DNA of 64,000 nucleotides from assembly GCA_020633845.1 (NCBI GenBank), contig JACKCW010000002.1:1-64000 (forward strand), read 5' to 3'. Positions 26,965-35,865 of this stretch are shown in pieces. The stretch comes from Caryophanales bacterium (GTDB lineage Bacteria; Bacillota_I; Bacilli_A; Izemoplasmatales; UBA1188). Made by a program: the position numbers and the translations under genes. The notes under the pieces are model-generated. The model worked only from the letters and a program-made list of their open reading frames with translations, ran no database searches and had not been told where the DNA came from. Each line of letters starts with the position of its first letter. The first letter of the stretch is position 1.

Positions 26965-28392
26965 TTATAAGACTAAAAGTCTTATTGTATTTGTTTGTCC
27001 GTGTTCCATACCGAAACCGGATGTCATTATTATTATGTCGCCTTCCTTAAATCCTAATTTTCTCGATTCTTCTTTTGCGATAGAATCATGCTCCAAAAAC
27101 TGCTCTACAGAATGAACCAAAATAGGATTAACTCCCCAATAATATGTTAGGCGTTGGCATGTTCTAATATTATCAGTGCAAGCAATTATCGGTTTGGCCG
27201 GACGGAAGCGCGAAATTCTTTTGGCAGTACCGCCAGTATCGGTAAAGGCGAATACCGCTTTCGCGTCACTAAGTGATAAAGAACAAGATGCAACCGATAC
27301 GCCGATTGCGTCGTTTATTCCATTACCGCAACATGCGGATAGTTTTTGGAATCTTTGTCTGTAATCAATAATTGTTTCAATTTCGGAAATGATTTTCGAC
27401 ATTGTCGAAACAGCTTCAACCGGATATTCGCCGATAGCGGATTCACCAGAAAGCATAACCGCATCAGATCCATCTAGTACAGCGTTTGCGACATCTCCGG
27501 CTTCCGCTCTTGTCGGACGAGGGCAATGAATCATTGATTCCAGCATATGAGTTGCCGTAATAACCGGCTTCCCTACCATATTACAGAGTTTAATAATCTT
27601 CTTTTGGTAAACCGGAACCAACTCTAGAGGAACTTCAACACCCATATCTCCTCTTGCAACCATTATTCCGTTTGCAACTTCAACTATTTTTTCAATATTA
27701 TCAACGCCTTCTTGATTTTCTATCTTGGCAATGATTTCGATATCCGATCCGCCGTTGTCATCAAGTATTTTTCTTATATCAAGTACATCCTGCGGGCGTC
27801 TAACAAAAGAACAAGCAACCGCATTAACACCTTTTTTAATTCCAAATTTTAAATCATTTTCGTCCTTTTCGGATACGAAAGGCATTGTAAGAACGACTCC
27901 CGGGGCGTTTATTCCCTTATTATCGCTTATTATTCCGTCGTTTTCAACCTGAACGACCATTTTTTCTGAAGAAGTTTCATTAACCGTCAAAATCACTTTT
28001 CCATCATCTACTAGCAGCATGTCACCTGGTTTAACATCCAGGAAAAGCTCCGGTTGAGCTATAGAAAACTGATCATGATTTCCTAAGTGTGCTTCCAAAA
28101 AAACATTTATCTTATCGCCTTTCTTAAAAGAGGCTTGTCCGTTTTCGAATTTGCCAACTCTTATTTTTGGGCCCTTTAAGTCCATAAGTATTCCAACAAA
28201 ACGCCCAGTATTTTTTGCCGCATCGTTAACAAGATTAATATATTCTTCGTGATCTTGGTCCGAACCATGCGAGAAATTAACTCTCGCAACATTCATTCCT
28301 GATTTAATCATTTTTTCTAGGACTTCGTTAGTCTTTGACGCCGGACCTAATGTACAAACTATTTTTGTTCTTCTTTGCTCAAGATAAGTCAT
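26965..28392 (-). CDS. pyk: Pyruvate kinase
   Basis: 475 residues, the usual core length. The barrel begins RRTKIVCTLGPASKTNEVLEKMI and carries MDLKGPKIRVGKF, IIAKIENQEGVDNI, MVARGDMGVEVPLE and TATHMLESMI, the potassium, magnesium and PEP-binding motifs. The C-terminal allosteric domain is complete. The extra PEP-utiliser domain seen in many Bacilli is absent. It makes pyruvate and ATP, the last step of glycolysis, and pyruvate feeds dxs. Confidence 0.98.
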   Translation of the reverse strand: MTYLEQRRTKIVCTLGPASKTNEVLEKMIKSGMNVARVNFSHGSDQDHEEYINLVNDAAKNTGRFVGILMDLKGPKIRVGKFENGQASFKKGDKINVFLEAHLGNHDQFSIAQPELFLDVKPGDMLLVDDGKVILTVNETSSEKMVVQVENDGIISDNKGINAPGVVLTMPFVSEKDENDLKFGIKKGVNAVACSFVRRPQDVLDIRKILDDNGGSDIEIIAKIENQEGVDNIEKIVEVANGIMVARGDMGVEVPLELVPVYQKKIIKLCNMVGKPVITATHMLESMIHCPRPTRAEAGDVANAVLDGSDAVMLSGESAIGEYPVEAVSTMSKIISEIETIIDYRQRFQKLSACCGNGINDAIGVSVASCSLSLSDAKAVFAFTDTGGTAKRISRFRPAKPIIACTDNIRTCQRLTYYWGVNPILVHSVEQFLEHDSIAKEESRKLGFKEGDIIIMTSGFGMEHGQTNTIRLLVL

Positions 28393-28418
28393 TATATGCC
28401 CCCTATTTATGCTTTTTT

Positions 28419-28427
28419 ATTATAGCA
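28419..28427 (-). promoter_or_regulatory. Extended -10 promoter of pyk
   Basis: TGCTATAAT on the minus strand ends 26 bases before the pyk ATG. No clear -35 hexamer. The rest of the 81-bp gap holds no terminator for the upstream ABC cluster. Confidence 0.55.
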
Positions 28428-28473
28428 TATTCATTAGTAAAAAACTATTTACATCATCGAATCTACAACCATT

Positions 28474-29214
28474 TTAAAGTAAATCGCTTTTGGCTGTAGC
28501 GATAGTGTTTAAAATAATCAATATTAAAATAAGTAATAGTACGTGGCATATACCATAGATGAAGTGACAATAAGATGTATCACTAATGGAATTTGGCAGA
28601 ATACAAAGCACAATTTTTTGGAGTGATGTTACAGTTGATGATCCGGATGAAGCGAAAGAAAGCCAATACAATATGATAGAAACAAATCCAGCAAGATAAG
28701 TTTTAAGTAAAATAAGGAGGAGAGAACTAAGTAAGGTATAAAAAATTCCGGCGATATATAAATTAAAGAAATAACGAAAAAACTCAAATGAAATTTGGGA
28801 ATAGGGCATCAAAGAATAGACCAGACGGAATACTATGAATAAAAAAAGAAGCTCAATTGTATCAAATACAATTATTGATATGTATTTGCTGATTAAAAAA
28901 ACAATTTTTGACTTGTTACTTCTTATTATATACTGTGAGTATTTTGAATAGAAACCAGAGAAGAAAGAAATATTAATAAAAGAAATAAAGCACACGTAAT
29001 AGACTTTAATATAGAAAAATGTGTTCTCAGTGTACAACTGTTTATAGTATTCTCTATCACTATCAATCGCTTGAAACCCATCAAATATACAACTCGCATA
29101 TAAAATGTAAACAACTGAGACAATATTTAATATAAGAATAACAATAAAGTTCTTTTTGGTGATTAGGTAGTATAAGTGAACCTTAAATAAATTAAGATAT
29201 TTCACGCATTTCAC
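28474..29214 (-). CDS. ABC-2-like membrane permease, unknown substrate
   Basis: 246 residues with about six membrane spans (near 18-40, 68-90, 105-130, 145-172, 180-200 and 222-243). No recognised motif, but it follows an ABC ATPase gene with a 23-base overlap, as the permease half of a small exporter would. The preceding two genes encode exported proteins. ABC exporter membrane subunits of this size are common in bacteriocin-immunity and peptide-export loci. The substrate is not determined. Confidence 0.7.
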   Translation of the reverse strand: MKCVKYLNLFKVHLYYLITKKNFIVILILNIVSVVYILYASCIFDGFQAIDSDREYYKQLYTENTFFYIKVYYVCFISFINISFFSGFYSKYSQYIIRSNKSKIVFLISKYISIIVFDTIELLFLFIVFRLVYSLMPYSQISFEFFRYFFNLYIAGIFYTLLSSLLLILLKTYLAGFVSIILYWLSFASSGSSTVTSLQKIVLCILPNSISDTSYCHFIYGICHVLLLILILIILNTIATAKSDLL

Positions 29215-29788
29215 CCGTCTTCAACTCTATTATTTTATATCCATATAAGGCCGGCTCGTCCCTTAAGTGTGAGACAACTAATATTAGGCGCTTTTCTTTA
29301 TCTAAGACTTTCTTGAGATATGCTTTACTTGCTTGATCAAGACCAGAAAAAGGCTCGTCCATAATTAATATTTCTGATGGCGTAAGTAAGGCTTGTATAA
29401 TATTCACTTTCTGTTTTTGCCCTTTTGAAAGTGAACCAAGCCAGGCATCCTTCAGTTTTTCCATACTGAAATTTTTTAGGTATGCCATTATTTCTTGGTC
29501 TATTTTGTCGTTCTTTTCTGTTAATGTGGCAAATGTTTTTATAAATGATATCACGTGCATATAAGGAGGAAAAACAGCTTCCTCCGGTTGATAACTTATT
29601 CTTCCATTCACTTCAATAGTGCCAGTATAACTCACCTGCTTTAATATTGCCTTAAAGAGAGACGTTTTTCCGACGCCGTTTTCACCTATAATATAATATT
29701 TATTACTCCCCAAAAAAGTATAGTTAATATCCTTCAGTATTTCTTTCTTTCCATATTTTTTGCTAAGATGAGTAATAGTTATATTCAT
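29192..29788 (-). CDS. ABC transporter ATP-binding protein
   Basis: A compact nucleotide-binding domain of 198 residues: Walker A GENGVGKTS, signature LSKGQKQKVNI, Walker B ILIMDEPFSGLD, and VVSHLRDEP as the H-loop. I chose the ATG at 29788 (MNITITHLSKKYGKKE); an upstream ATG at 29845 would add 19 residues that do not fit the fold. Neither has a strong ribosome site, so translation may be coupled to the upstream gene, which it overlaps by 26 bases. It would power the permease at 28474. Confidence 0.88.
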   Translation of the reverse strand: MNITITHLSKKYGKKEILKDINYTFLGSNKYYIIGENGVGKTSLFKAILKQVSYTGTIEVNGRISYQPEEAVFPPYMHVISFIKTFATLTEKNDKIDQEIMAYLKNFSMEKLKDAWLGSLSKGQKQKVNIIQALLTPSEILIMDEPFSGLDQASKAYLKKVLDKEKRLILVVSHLRDEPALYGYKIIELKTGEMREIS

Positions 29789-30704
29789 ACTTAACCAATC
29801 CATCCGCCGACACAAATAATCCCTTTGACATAAATCTGAAATCATCTATTGTAAATGTTTTTATTTCTCCATTTAAACTATACTCAATATAAATCGGTAA
29901 TTTATCTATATATTTCACTTCCGAAAAATATAAAAGAGGGATAAATAATGATCCTGATTTACTGGGTTCAATTATTAATGAAATTCGTTCATCATTTATC
30001 GATATGGCTTTATATGAATAGTTATCATATATTTCGGTTAACTTTGTTTTTTGATCAATACATCTTTCTAGATAATTATTGTAATCAAATTCATAAAGAA
30101 CATTTTTTGTACTTATTCTTTGAAGCACTATATCATTTTCTGTGTTATTTAATAATGCAAGATTTATTCCAACAATCGTTTCCATTTCATCTATCGTGTT
30201 TGTTACTGCCGATAATTTTAATACGGAAAAATCATTATTATCACTAATATTAGAATTAAAAAGAATATTGGCATTTCCAATCAAGAAATTTTCTATTACG
30301 CCGTTTTTATATGTTATTTTGATTTTTGCATCCTTAATATATACGGGGTCAGAAAAATCTTCGTAAGATTTAAATGAAAGGATAAAAATAAACTCATAGT
30401 ACTTCTGATTTTTATATGTTAATTTGTCTCCTTCCTTTAGATCTTCTAAATAGGATATAAATCCGTTGTCGTTATTAATTATCGAAATGCTTTCAATTTG
30501 TTTTTTGTTAGTTAAAAAAGAATTATTTTTACTGAAATAAAGCGGAATAGATAGAGTTTCTGTATCAGAAAGAACGCAATTATATTCTCTTTTCAATGAT
30601 ATAATCTCAACCTGATCGTATTTTTTATAAATCAGAATAGAAAATGAAGCAATAGTGGAAAACAGAATTAACGCAACACAAAGCAAAAGTATTTTTTTCT
30701 TCAT
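29763..30704 (-). CDS. Membrane-anchored extracytoplasmic protein, unknown
   Basis: 313 residues. One hydrophobic span (about 4-26, ILLLCVALILFSTIASF) after MKKK anchors or exports it. The rest is polar, rich in Asn, Ile, Tyr and Ser, and probably all beta. No lipobox is seen. It lies between the secreted protein gene 30701-31372, with a four-base overlap, and the ABC ATPase. That position suits an accessory subunit of the exporter or a surface partner of the secreted protein. Family not recognised. Confidence 0.7.
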   Translation of the reverse strand: MKKKILLLCVALILFSTIASFSILIYKKYDQVEIISLKREYNCVLSDTETLSIPLYFSKNNSFLTNKKQIESISIINNDNGFISYLEDLKEGDKLTYKNQKYYEFIFILSFKSYEDFSDPVYIKDAKIKITYKNGVIENFLIGNANILFNSNISDNNDFSVLKLSAVTNTIDEMETIVGINLALLNNTENDIVLQRISTKNVLYEFDYNNYLERCIDQKTKLTEIYDNYSYKAISINDERISLIIEPSKSGSLFIPLLYFSEVKYIDKLPIYIEYSLNGEIKTFTIDDFRFMSKGLFVSADGLVKYEYNYYSS

Positions 30705-31372
30705 TGTTCCGCCTCACTATCTATTACACTGTTTTGAGTTATTTCAATAGAGTAATATTCCGTAGTAATAATAACGTACTCGAAAGCACCCCTCTTTGAT
30801 ACTGCCCAAAAAAAGTATTTTTTTGCAACCCCTTGGTAAAAATAACCCTCACCCATAACTTTAATATATAACGTTGAATTAGGCGCGATTGTCACTTTAA
30901 CCTGATCGGTTTCAGTCACTTTCGATTTTGTTGTTTCTTCATATTCGTATTCAAGTTCTCCGTCCAGCCCATACTTAAACTTATTCTTAGTTGTCTGAGA
31001 ACCACTGACTTTAAGACTGCCGGAAGCCGTTTTTTGAACTGTTTTTTCCTCTGATTCTTCGTACTTAAACGTATGAATAATCGACTCTGTACCATCATTT
31101 TTCACATAATATATTGTGTCGGCAACATATTTAAAAGGTTCTTTTTTACAGGAATAATATGTATACCAACCAAACATTTTTCTTTCTCTTGGAAGTTTTA
31201 ATTCATAGGCTTCTGTTTGATGGTCTGGCCATTCATCCATCATGACCACATCTTCGTTTTCAAATTCGATAGACTGAAAATAGCGATAATTTTCCGCTTT
31301 AACTTCTTTCATACCTGAAGATAAACATAAAAGAAAAACACAAAAAAATGCCGTAAAAAGTACTTTTTTCAT
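30701..31372 (-). CDS. Secreted protein, unknown
   Basis: 223 residues with a signal peptide (MKKVLFTAFFCVFLLCLSS) ending near residue 26 (VKA). No lipobox Cys. The mature part is rich in aromatic residues and in alternating beta patterns. The centre (about 100-155) is Ser/Thr/Lys-rich (KTASGSLKVSGSQTTKNKF), followed by VKVTIAPNSTLYIKVMGEG. This resembles amphipathic insertion strands of beta pore-formers, but the resemblance is weak. It heads the four-gene group 31372-28474. Family not recognised. Confidence 0.7.
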   Translation of the reverse strand: MKKVLFTAFFCVFLLCLSSGMKEVKAENYRYFQSIEFENEDVVMMDEWPDHQTEAYELKLPRERKMFGWYTYYSCKKEPFKYVADTIYYVKNDGTESIIHTFKYEESEEKTVQKTASGSLKVSGSQTTKNKFKYGLDGELEYEYEETTKSKVTETDQVKVTIAPNSTLYIKVMGEGYFYQGVAKKYFFWAVSKRGAFEYVIITTEYYSIEITQNSVIDSEAEQ

Positions 31373-31421
31373 TAATCCACCTCTTATGAAATAATACTTT
31401 TATGGCATTCTTTTTTTAGAT

Positions 31422-32552
31422 TTAGTATTGTCTTTTTTCTGAATGATAATAAACTTCTTTAATTATGCCGCCACCGTAACATTCGCCAAGTTTATCGTAA
31501 ATCGCAAGAATCTGTCCCGGTGTAACGGATTTCACATGATTGTATTTTACTATGGCTTCATTGTTACCAGTGATTTCTATCTTAATGTTTTCATCTTTAG
31601 AACGATAACGGAACTTCCCTTTTAAATCCGCAGATGGCAGCGGATTAATCAGATTTAGTTCTTCTATTACACACATATCAGAATATAGTAGTTCGTTGTC
31701 TTCGCCTTGAGCCACGATTAGTTCATTTTTATTTAAATTCTTTCCCACAACAAACCATGGCAGTTTTTCGCTATCTTTCATGCCGCCAAGACCAATACCT
31801 TTTCTTTGCCCGATTGTATAATTCATAAGACCAAAGTGCTTGCCAATTACTTTTTCTTCCGTATCGACAATATTTCCCGGCATAGCCGGAAGATAATTTG
31901 ATAGGAATTCGGCAAAATGTCTTTCACCAATAAAACAGATTCCGGTTGAATCTTTTTTCTTTGCGGTCGCAAGATTATTTTCTTCTGCAATCTTTCTTAC
32001 TTCTTTTTTTGTCATCTCTCCGACCGGAAACAAAGTATCCTTCAATTGATCATTACTAAGCATAGATAAAAAATAAGATTGATCTTTATTACTGTCTACT
32101 CCTTTAAAAAGATGAGAGACTCCGTCTATTTCTTTCATTATCGCAAAATGGCCCATCGCTATTTTATCGGCACCAAGTTCTTTGGCCTTTTCTTTAAAAC
32201 AGGCAAATTTAATGTATTTATTGCACATTACATCAGGATTCGGCGTTCTTCCCTTTTGGTATTCTCTTAAAAAATAGGAAAAAACATCGTCCCAGTATTC
32301 ATTAACGAAATCTATTCTATGTAGTTTTATTTTTAGCTCGTTCGCTACTTCAAGCGCATCGTTATAATCTTTTTCTTGAGGACAAACATCATTGAACGAA
32401 TTAGGATTGCCTTTAATATCGTTATTTAAAAGAGAATCCCAGTTTCTCATAAAAATAGCTTCTACTTTATATCCTTGATCTAAAAGAAGTTTAGCTGATA
32501 CCGAACTGTCAACGCCACCGGATAGGCCTACAATAACAAGTTCTTTTTTCAT
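31422..32552 (-). CDS. mnmA: tRNA-specific 2-thiouridylase MnmA
   Basis: 376 residues. The PP-loop GLSGGVDSSVSA binds ATP. The catalytic cysteines lie in NPDVMCNKYIKF and DSTGICFIGERHF. It thiolates U34 of Lys, Glu and Gln tRNAs. Downstream of nadE by a single base, and the two are probably one transcript with nadD. The cysteine desulfurase that supplies the sulfur is not in the window. Confidence 0.97.
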   Translation of the reverse strand: MKKELVIVGLSGGVDSSVSAKLLLDQGYKVEAIFMRNWDSLLNNDIKGNPNSFNDVCPQEKDYNDALEVANELKIKLHRIDFVNEYWDDVFSYFLREYQKGRTPNPDVMCNKYIKFACFKEKAKELGADKIAMGHFAIMKEIDGVSHLFKGVDSNKDQSYFLSMLSNDQLKDTLFPVGEMTKKEVRKIAEENNLATAKKKDSTGICFIGERHFAEFLSNYLPAMPGNIVDTEEKVIGKHFGLMNYTIGQRKGIGLGGMKDSEKLPWFVVGKNLNKNELIVAQGEDNELLYSDMCVIEELNLINPLPSADLKGKFRYRSKDENIKIEITGNNEAIVKYNHVKSVTPGQILAIYDKLGECYGGGIIKEVYYHSEKRQY

Positions 32553-32553
32553 T

Positions 32554-34407
32554 TTATCTTTTCACATCCGAAACAAGTTTAAAATCCAAATGACTATCCA
32601 AAGATGAATTAATTACCTTTAAAGCATCTGGAGAAGCGTTTCTTTTGTATTGTTGAGAGAAAAATCTTTTAAAGAATCTGTTTACTGTTTCTTCAATTTG
32701 TTTTTCCGTTAAGTCAAAAGAGGCATATTTCATCATTTTAATTATTCTTTCTTTTGAATCGCCTCTTCTTAAAAACCTAAAGAGAATAAAATCTATATAT
32801 TCATATTTTCCAATTTCTTTTTCCGTAAGTTGTCCTTCGTTTAGTTCGGCCGAGATTGGAGTATCGACTATATCTAAAAGAACATTCTTTAATTCTTCGC
32901 ATCCGCAATATTCGGCATATATTCCAAGAATCGACTGAATCATCGTCTTGGACAATGAAGCATTAATATTATACATGCTCATATGGTCGCCGTTATAAGT
33001 AGAGTATCCCATCGCAATTTCGGATAAATCGGAAGTTCCAAGCATTAACCCTTTATATTTATTGGCCAGTTCCATTAAAACCGTTGTTCTAACTCTGACC
33101 TGAGCGTTTTCATAAGTAATATCCTTGTTATCATCATCAATTGACTTAAGAAGAGCGTCAACCTGCTCGTTTATCGGAATAATAATCGGGTTTAGCTTGA
33201 ACGCTTCAACAAGCTTTTCCGCATTTCCCTTTGTTCTTTCGCTTGAATTAACATATGGGAGAAAAACCGGAATTATTGAAGAAACTGGGTCAATTTTTAA
33301 AACCTCGCAGGTTCGATAAGCGGCAATCAGCGCCATCGTCGAATCAACACCGCCTGAAACGCCGAGAATAATTTTTTCGGTATGAAGAAAAAGAAGCCTT
33401 TTACCGAATCCGTATGCTTGCAAATCAAGAATTCTTTCAACGCTTTTTTTATCGTTCTTTTTCAGCACAAAAGGGTGTGATTCAATCAATATGGGGGATT
33501 CGTTGTTCTCAAGGCTAAATTCAACCGTTTCGAATTCGCGATCAAACTCATCTAGTGATTCTTTGTACGGAGAATCCTTTTTTCTTAAGTTGTCTATGTA
33601 ACCCAGATCTATTGAAACGCTGTTTATTTTGTTTTCAAAAGTTAATGTATGGTCACTTAAAAGAGTTTCACCATAAAGGCAAGCAATTTCTGACGATCCA
33701 AAAACAAGGCCGCTAGATGATTCGGTCGGATTACTCGAAACATATAAATATGCACCTCTGTTTTTTCTTGATGCTTCAGAAACCATATTATCTCTTTTTT
33801 TGTCTTTCGAAAGATATTCGTTTGAAGCCGATAAGTTCAAAAATACATTGGCGCCGTTTAATGACATTATGTTTGATGGAGAAATTGGAGCCCAGACATC
33901 TTCGCATATTTCAATCCCAACCCCTAGATTGAAATCGGAATTAATGCATTTAAAGACGATCATCCCAAAAGGTACCTCTTCACCGAATATTTTAACCTTT
34001 TTTAATCTTTTAGCGATCAGGCCAGCGGTAAACCAACGTGGCTCGCCAAATTCTTGATAATTCGGAAGATAATATTTCGGCACTATTCCGAGAATTTTGT
34101 TTTCTTTTATGACAAAAGCGACATTAAACAATGCGGATTCATATGAAAAAATTCCACCGACGACAAGCAAACCTTTATATGGATTAACGTCTAAAAGTTT
34201 TTTTAAAGCTTTATCATTTTCTTCACGAAGTTCATCAAATAGGAAAAAATCCTGACAAGAGTATGATGTAATAGCTAATTCCGGAAAAAGGGCGATATCA
34301 GATTTTAGTGTTTTGAGTATTTTAATTATTTCTTCTATATTTCCAGCCGGGTTTCCGACTTCGACTTTGGGAGATATAAGGTCGACATTAATAAATCCGT
34401 CATTCAT
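32554..34407 (-). CDS. nadE: Glutamine-dependent NAD+ synthetase
   Basis: 617 residues: an N-terminal nitrilase-type glutaminase domain (catalytic Glu in FPELAITSYSCQD, Lys in VPKYYLPNYQEF, Cys in GVGIEICEDVWAP) and a C-terminal synthetase domain with the ATP loop ILGVSGGVDSTMAL. It amidates nicotinate adenine dinucleotide to NAD using ammonia from glutamine. The ATG overlaps the nadD stop as ATGA, and the two enzymes act in sequence. Confidence 0.97.
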   Translation of the reverse strand: MNDGFINVDLISPKVEVGNPAGNIEEIIKILKTLKSDIALFPELAITSYSCQDFFLFDELREENDKALKKLLDVNPYKGLLVVGGIFSYESALFNVAFVIKENKILGIVPKYYLPNYQEFGEPRWFTAGLIAKRLKKVKIFGEEVPFGMIVFKCINSDFNLGVGIEICEDVWAPISPSNIMSLNGANVFLNLSASNEYLSKDKKRDNMVSEASRKNRGAYLYVSSNPTESSSGLVFGSSEIACLYGETLLSDHTLTFENKINSVSIDLGYIDNLRKKDSPYKESLDEFDREFETVEFSLENNESPILIESHPFVLKKNDKKSVERILDLQAYGFGKRLLFLHTEKIILGVSGGVDSTMALIAAYRTCEVLKIDPVSSIIPVFLPYVNSSERTKGNAEKLVEAFKLNPIIIPINEQVDALLKSIDDDNKDITYENAQVRVRTTVLMELANKYKGLMLGTSDLSEIAMGYSTYNGDHMSMYNINASLSKTMIQSILGIYAEYCGCEELKNVLLDIVDTPISAELNEGQLTEKEIGKYEYIDFILFRFLRRGDSKERIIKMMKYASFDLTEKQIEETVNRFFKRFFSQQYKRNASPDALKVINSSLDSHLDFKLVSDVKR

Positions 34408-34970
34408 AGTGTTCCTCCATAAAGATGCTTTTCTTCAATATAATCATAAACTTTTTTATCAACGATTTTTTTTCTGTGAGTTAGTCTAAATTCTGATGAC
34501 GAAATAGAAATATTAAAACCCTTAAGAATTATAAAGTTGTTGATATGATTTTTTAAAACATGATGGTGTTTTATATAACTTTCATCATCGGAATTATCTC
34601 TTGAGATTACAATAAAATGAAATTCCGAAACAAGTTTTTCAAATTCTATCCACGTCTCCAAATCTCTTAAGTTATCTGATCCGATAAGAAAAAATGATTC
34701 TTCTTTTTGGCTCTTTAAATAATGGTAAGTGCCTAAATATTTCTTGTCATCAAATTCGTCCCTGGATATGATTATGTCATCATAATTTTGTGTCATAAGT
34801 TTAAGCATGTTATAACGGTCTTCATTGGACACAAGATTGTTTTTATGATAAACAGTTGAGACAGGAAGAAAAACAAATTTATCAAAATTTATTCTTTCTT
34901 TAACAAATTTGTATATTTCCAGATGAGCGATGGTAGGCGGGTTAAAGGAACCTCCGAAGATAATTTGCAT
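34404..34970 (-). CDS. nadD: Nicotinate-nucleotide adenylyltransferase
   Basis: 188 residues, a nucleotidyltransferase with IFGGSFNPPTIAHLEI (the GxFxPxHxGH-type site, His replaced as in some NadD) and ISISSSEFRLTHRK at the C-terminus. It adenylylates nicotinate mononucleotide. It begins the nadD-nadE-mnmA run. RBS GAGGTG-like upstream. Confidence 0.94.
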   Translation of the reverse strand: MQIIFGGSFNPPTIAHLEIYKFVKERINFDKFVFLPVSTVYHKNNLVSNEDRYNMLKLMTQNYDDIIISRDEFDDKKYLGTYHYLKSQKEESFFLIGSDNLRDLETWIEFEKLVSEFHFIVISRDNSDDESYIKHHHVLKNHINNFIILKGFNISISSSEFRLTHRKKIVDKKVYDYIEEKHLYGGTL

Positions 34971-35008
34971 AAAACACCTCGTTTTAATTATACAATAATT
35001 GCTCTTTT

Positions 35009-35044
35009 AAAAAAAGAGAAGACTATGCAGTTTCCTCTTTTTTA
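35009..35044. terminator. Terminator overlapping the end of the XRE membrane regulator
   Basis: AAAAAGAG on the left and CTCTTTTT on the right pair around a loop that includes the TAG stop (35023-35025) of the regulator. Runs of A and T on both sides make it usable on either strand. Confidence 0.75.
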
Positions 35045-35682
35045 TTATTTTGATTTTTATTTTTTTGTTTCTTTTTCGATTGTCTTTTAGCCGTTTCTTC
35101 TACCACATCATACCTTAAACTTCTCGTTAATATTATTACTATTTGAAGAGGAACTCCAATAAAGAAAATCATATAGAGATTTTTAGAAAGGAATTGTAGG
35201 AATATGGCGGTTAAAAATGTCCAAAGAAACAAACTCAGAAGTAAGTAAATAAGTCTTCTGTTCCAAAGAGAAGCAAAAATAATACCAAGCATAAAAGAAA
35301 CTGGAACCGCCCAGATAAATATCTGCCAGAAAAATACTGGTTCTAGTCTTATACAACCAATAACAAACGTGACAACCGCGATAACCCAAACGGCAAGAAC
35401 TCCAAGAAGAGCGATAACCGCCTTATTGGTTTTTCTGATTTTTTCAATCTGGTGGTATTCGTCAGTATCGACCGATTCTTTTAGAAGGGTATCAATTGGG
35501 ATGTTGTAAAAATCGGATATTTTTACCAAAGTTTCAAGTGTCGGTAGTGCTTCGCCGTTCTCCCATTTTGATACAGTTTTATCCGAATATTTTAGAATGT
35601 CTGCCAACTCGGCTTGAGTAAGTTGTTTACTTTTTCTGAGGCGAGCGAGATTGTCGCTCAATATCTGGTATATATCTTCCAT
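35023..35682 (-). CDS. XRE-family regulator with membrane domain
   Basis: 219 residues. An N-terminal helix-turn-helix (about 5-60: LARLRKSKQLTQAELADIL, then SDKTVSKWENGEALPT) is joined to four hydrophobic spans (about 90-112, 117-140, 145-165 and 168-188) and a Lys/Gln/Asn-rich tail. Regulators of this build tie a membrane signal to DNA binding, but the signal is unknown. The ATG at 35682 is preferred over 35691. The TATAAT box ends only seven bases before it, so the transcript may be almost leaderless. Confidence 0.88.
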   Translation of the reverse strand: MEDIYQILSDNLARLRKSKQLTQAELADILKYSDKTVSKWENGEALPTLETLVKISDFYNIPIDTLLKESVDTDEYHQIEKIRKTNKAVIALLGVLAVWVIAVVTFVIGCIRLEPVFFWQIFIWAVPVSFMLGIIFASLWNRRLIYLLLSLFLWTFLTAIFLQFLSKNLYMIFFIGVPLQIVIILTRSLRYDVVEETAKRQSKKKQKNKNQNNKKEETA

Positions 35683-35689
35683 AATCACC

Positions 35690-35698
35690 ATTATAACA
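35690..35698 (-). promoter_or_regulatory. Extended -10 promoter of XRE membrane regulator
   Basis: TGTTATAAT on the minus strand, seven bases ahead of the ATG at 35682. The same nine bases form the nusB and S9 peptidase promoters. A TTGAAA lies 15 bp upstream of TATAAT, a short spacing. Confidence 0.6.
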
Positions 35699-35724
35699 TA
35701 CTTTTTATTCTTTCAATAAACAAG

Positions 35725-35753
35725 AAAAAAGCCAACTCTCCTAAAGAGAGAGT
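35725..35753 (-). terminator. Hairpin with minus-strand T run in divergent promoter region
   Basis: ACTCTC (35735-35740) and GAGAGT (35748-35753) pair. On the minus strand TGGCTTTTTTC follows. No gene ends here on that strand, so it may block antisense or divergent read-through into the regulator gene. Confidence 0.35.
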
Positions 35754-35816
35754 CAATTCTCATAAGATAGATTTTTCTATTTTTGATTTGTAGAGTGAGT
35801 TTCTACGAAAAAAGTC

Positions 35817-35845
35817 TTGTTTCTACCGCCATTCTTATTTAAAAT
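35817..35845 (+). promoter_or_regulatory. Promoter of glycosyltransferase cluster
   Basis: TTGTTT, 17 bp, TAAAAT, then AAAAGGAG just before the ATG at 35866. Two TTTCTAC direct repeats, 21 bp apart, and a GTAGA/TCTAC inverted pair (35790-35806) lie over and upstream of the -35 box and may be regulator sites. Confidence 0.6.
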
Positions 35846-35865
35846 GTCGTGTAAAAGGAGAAATT

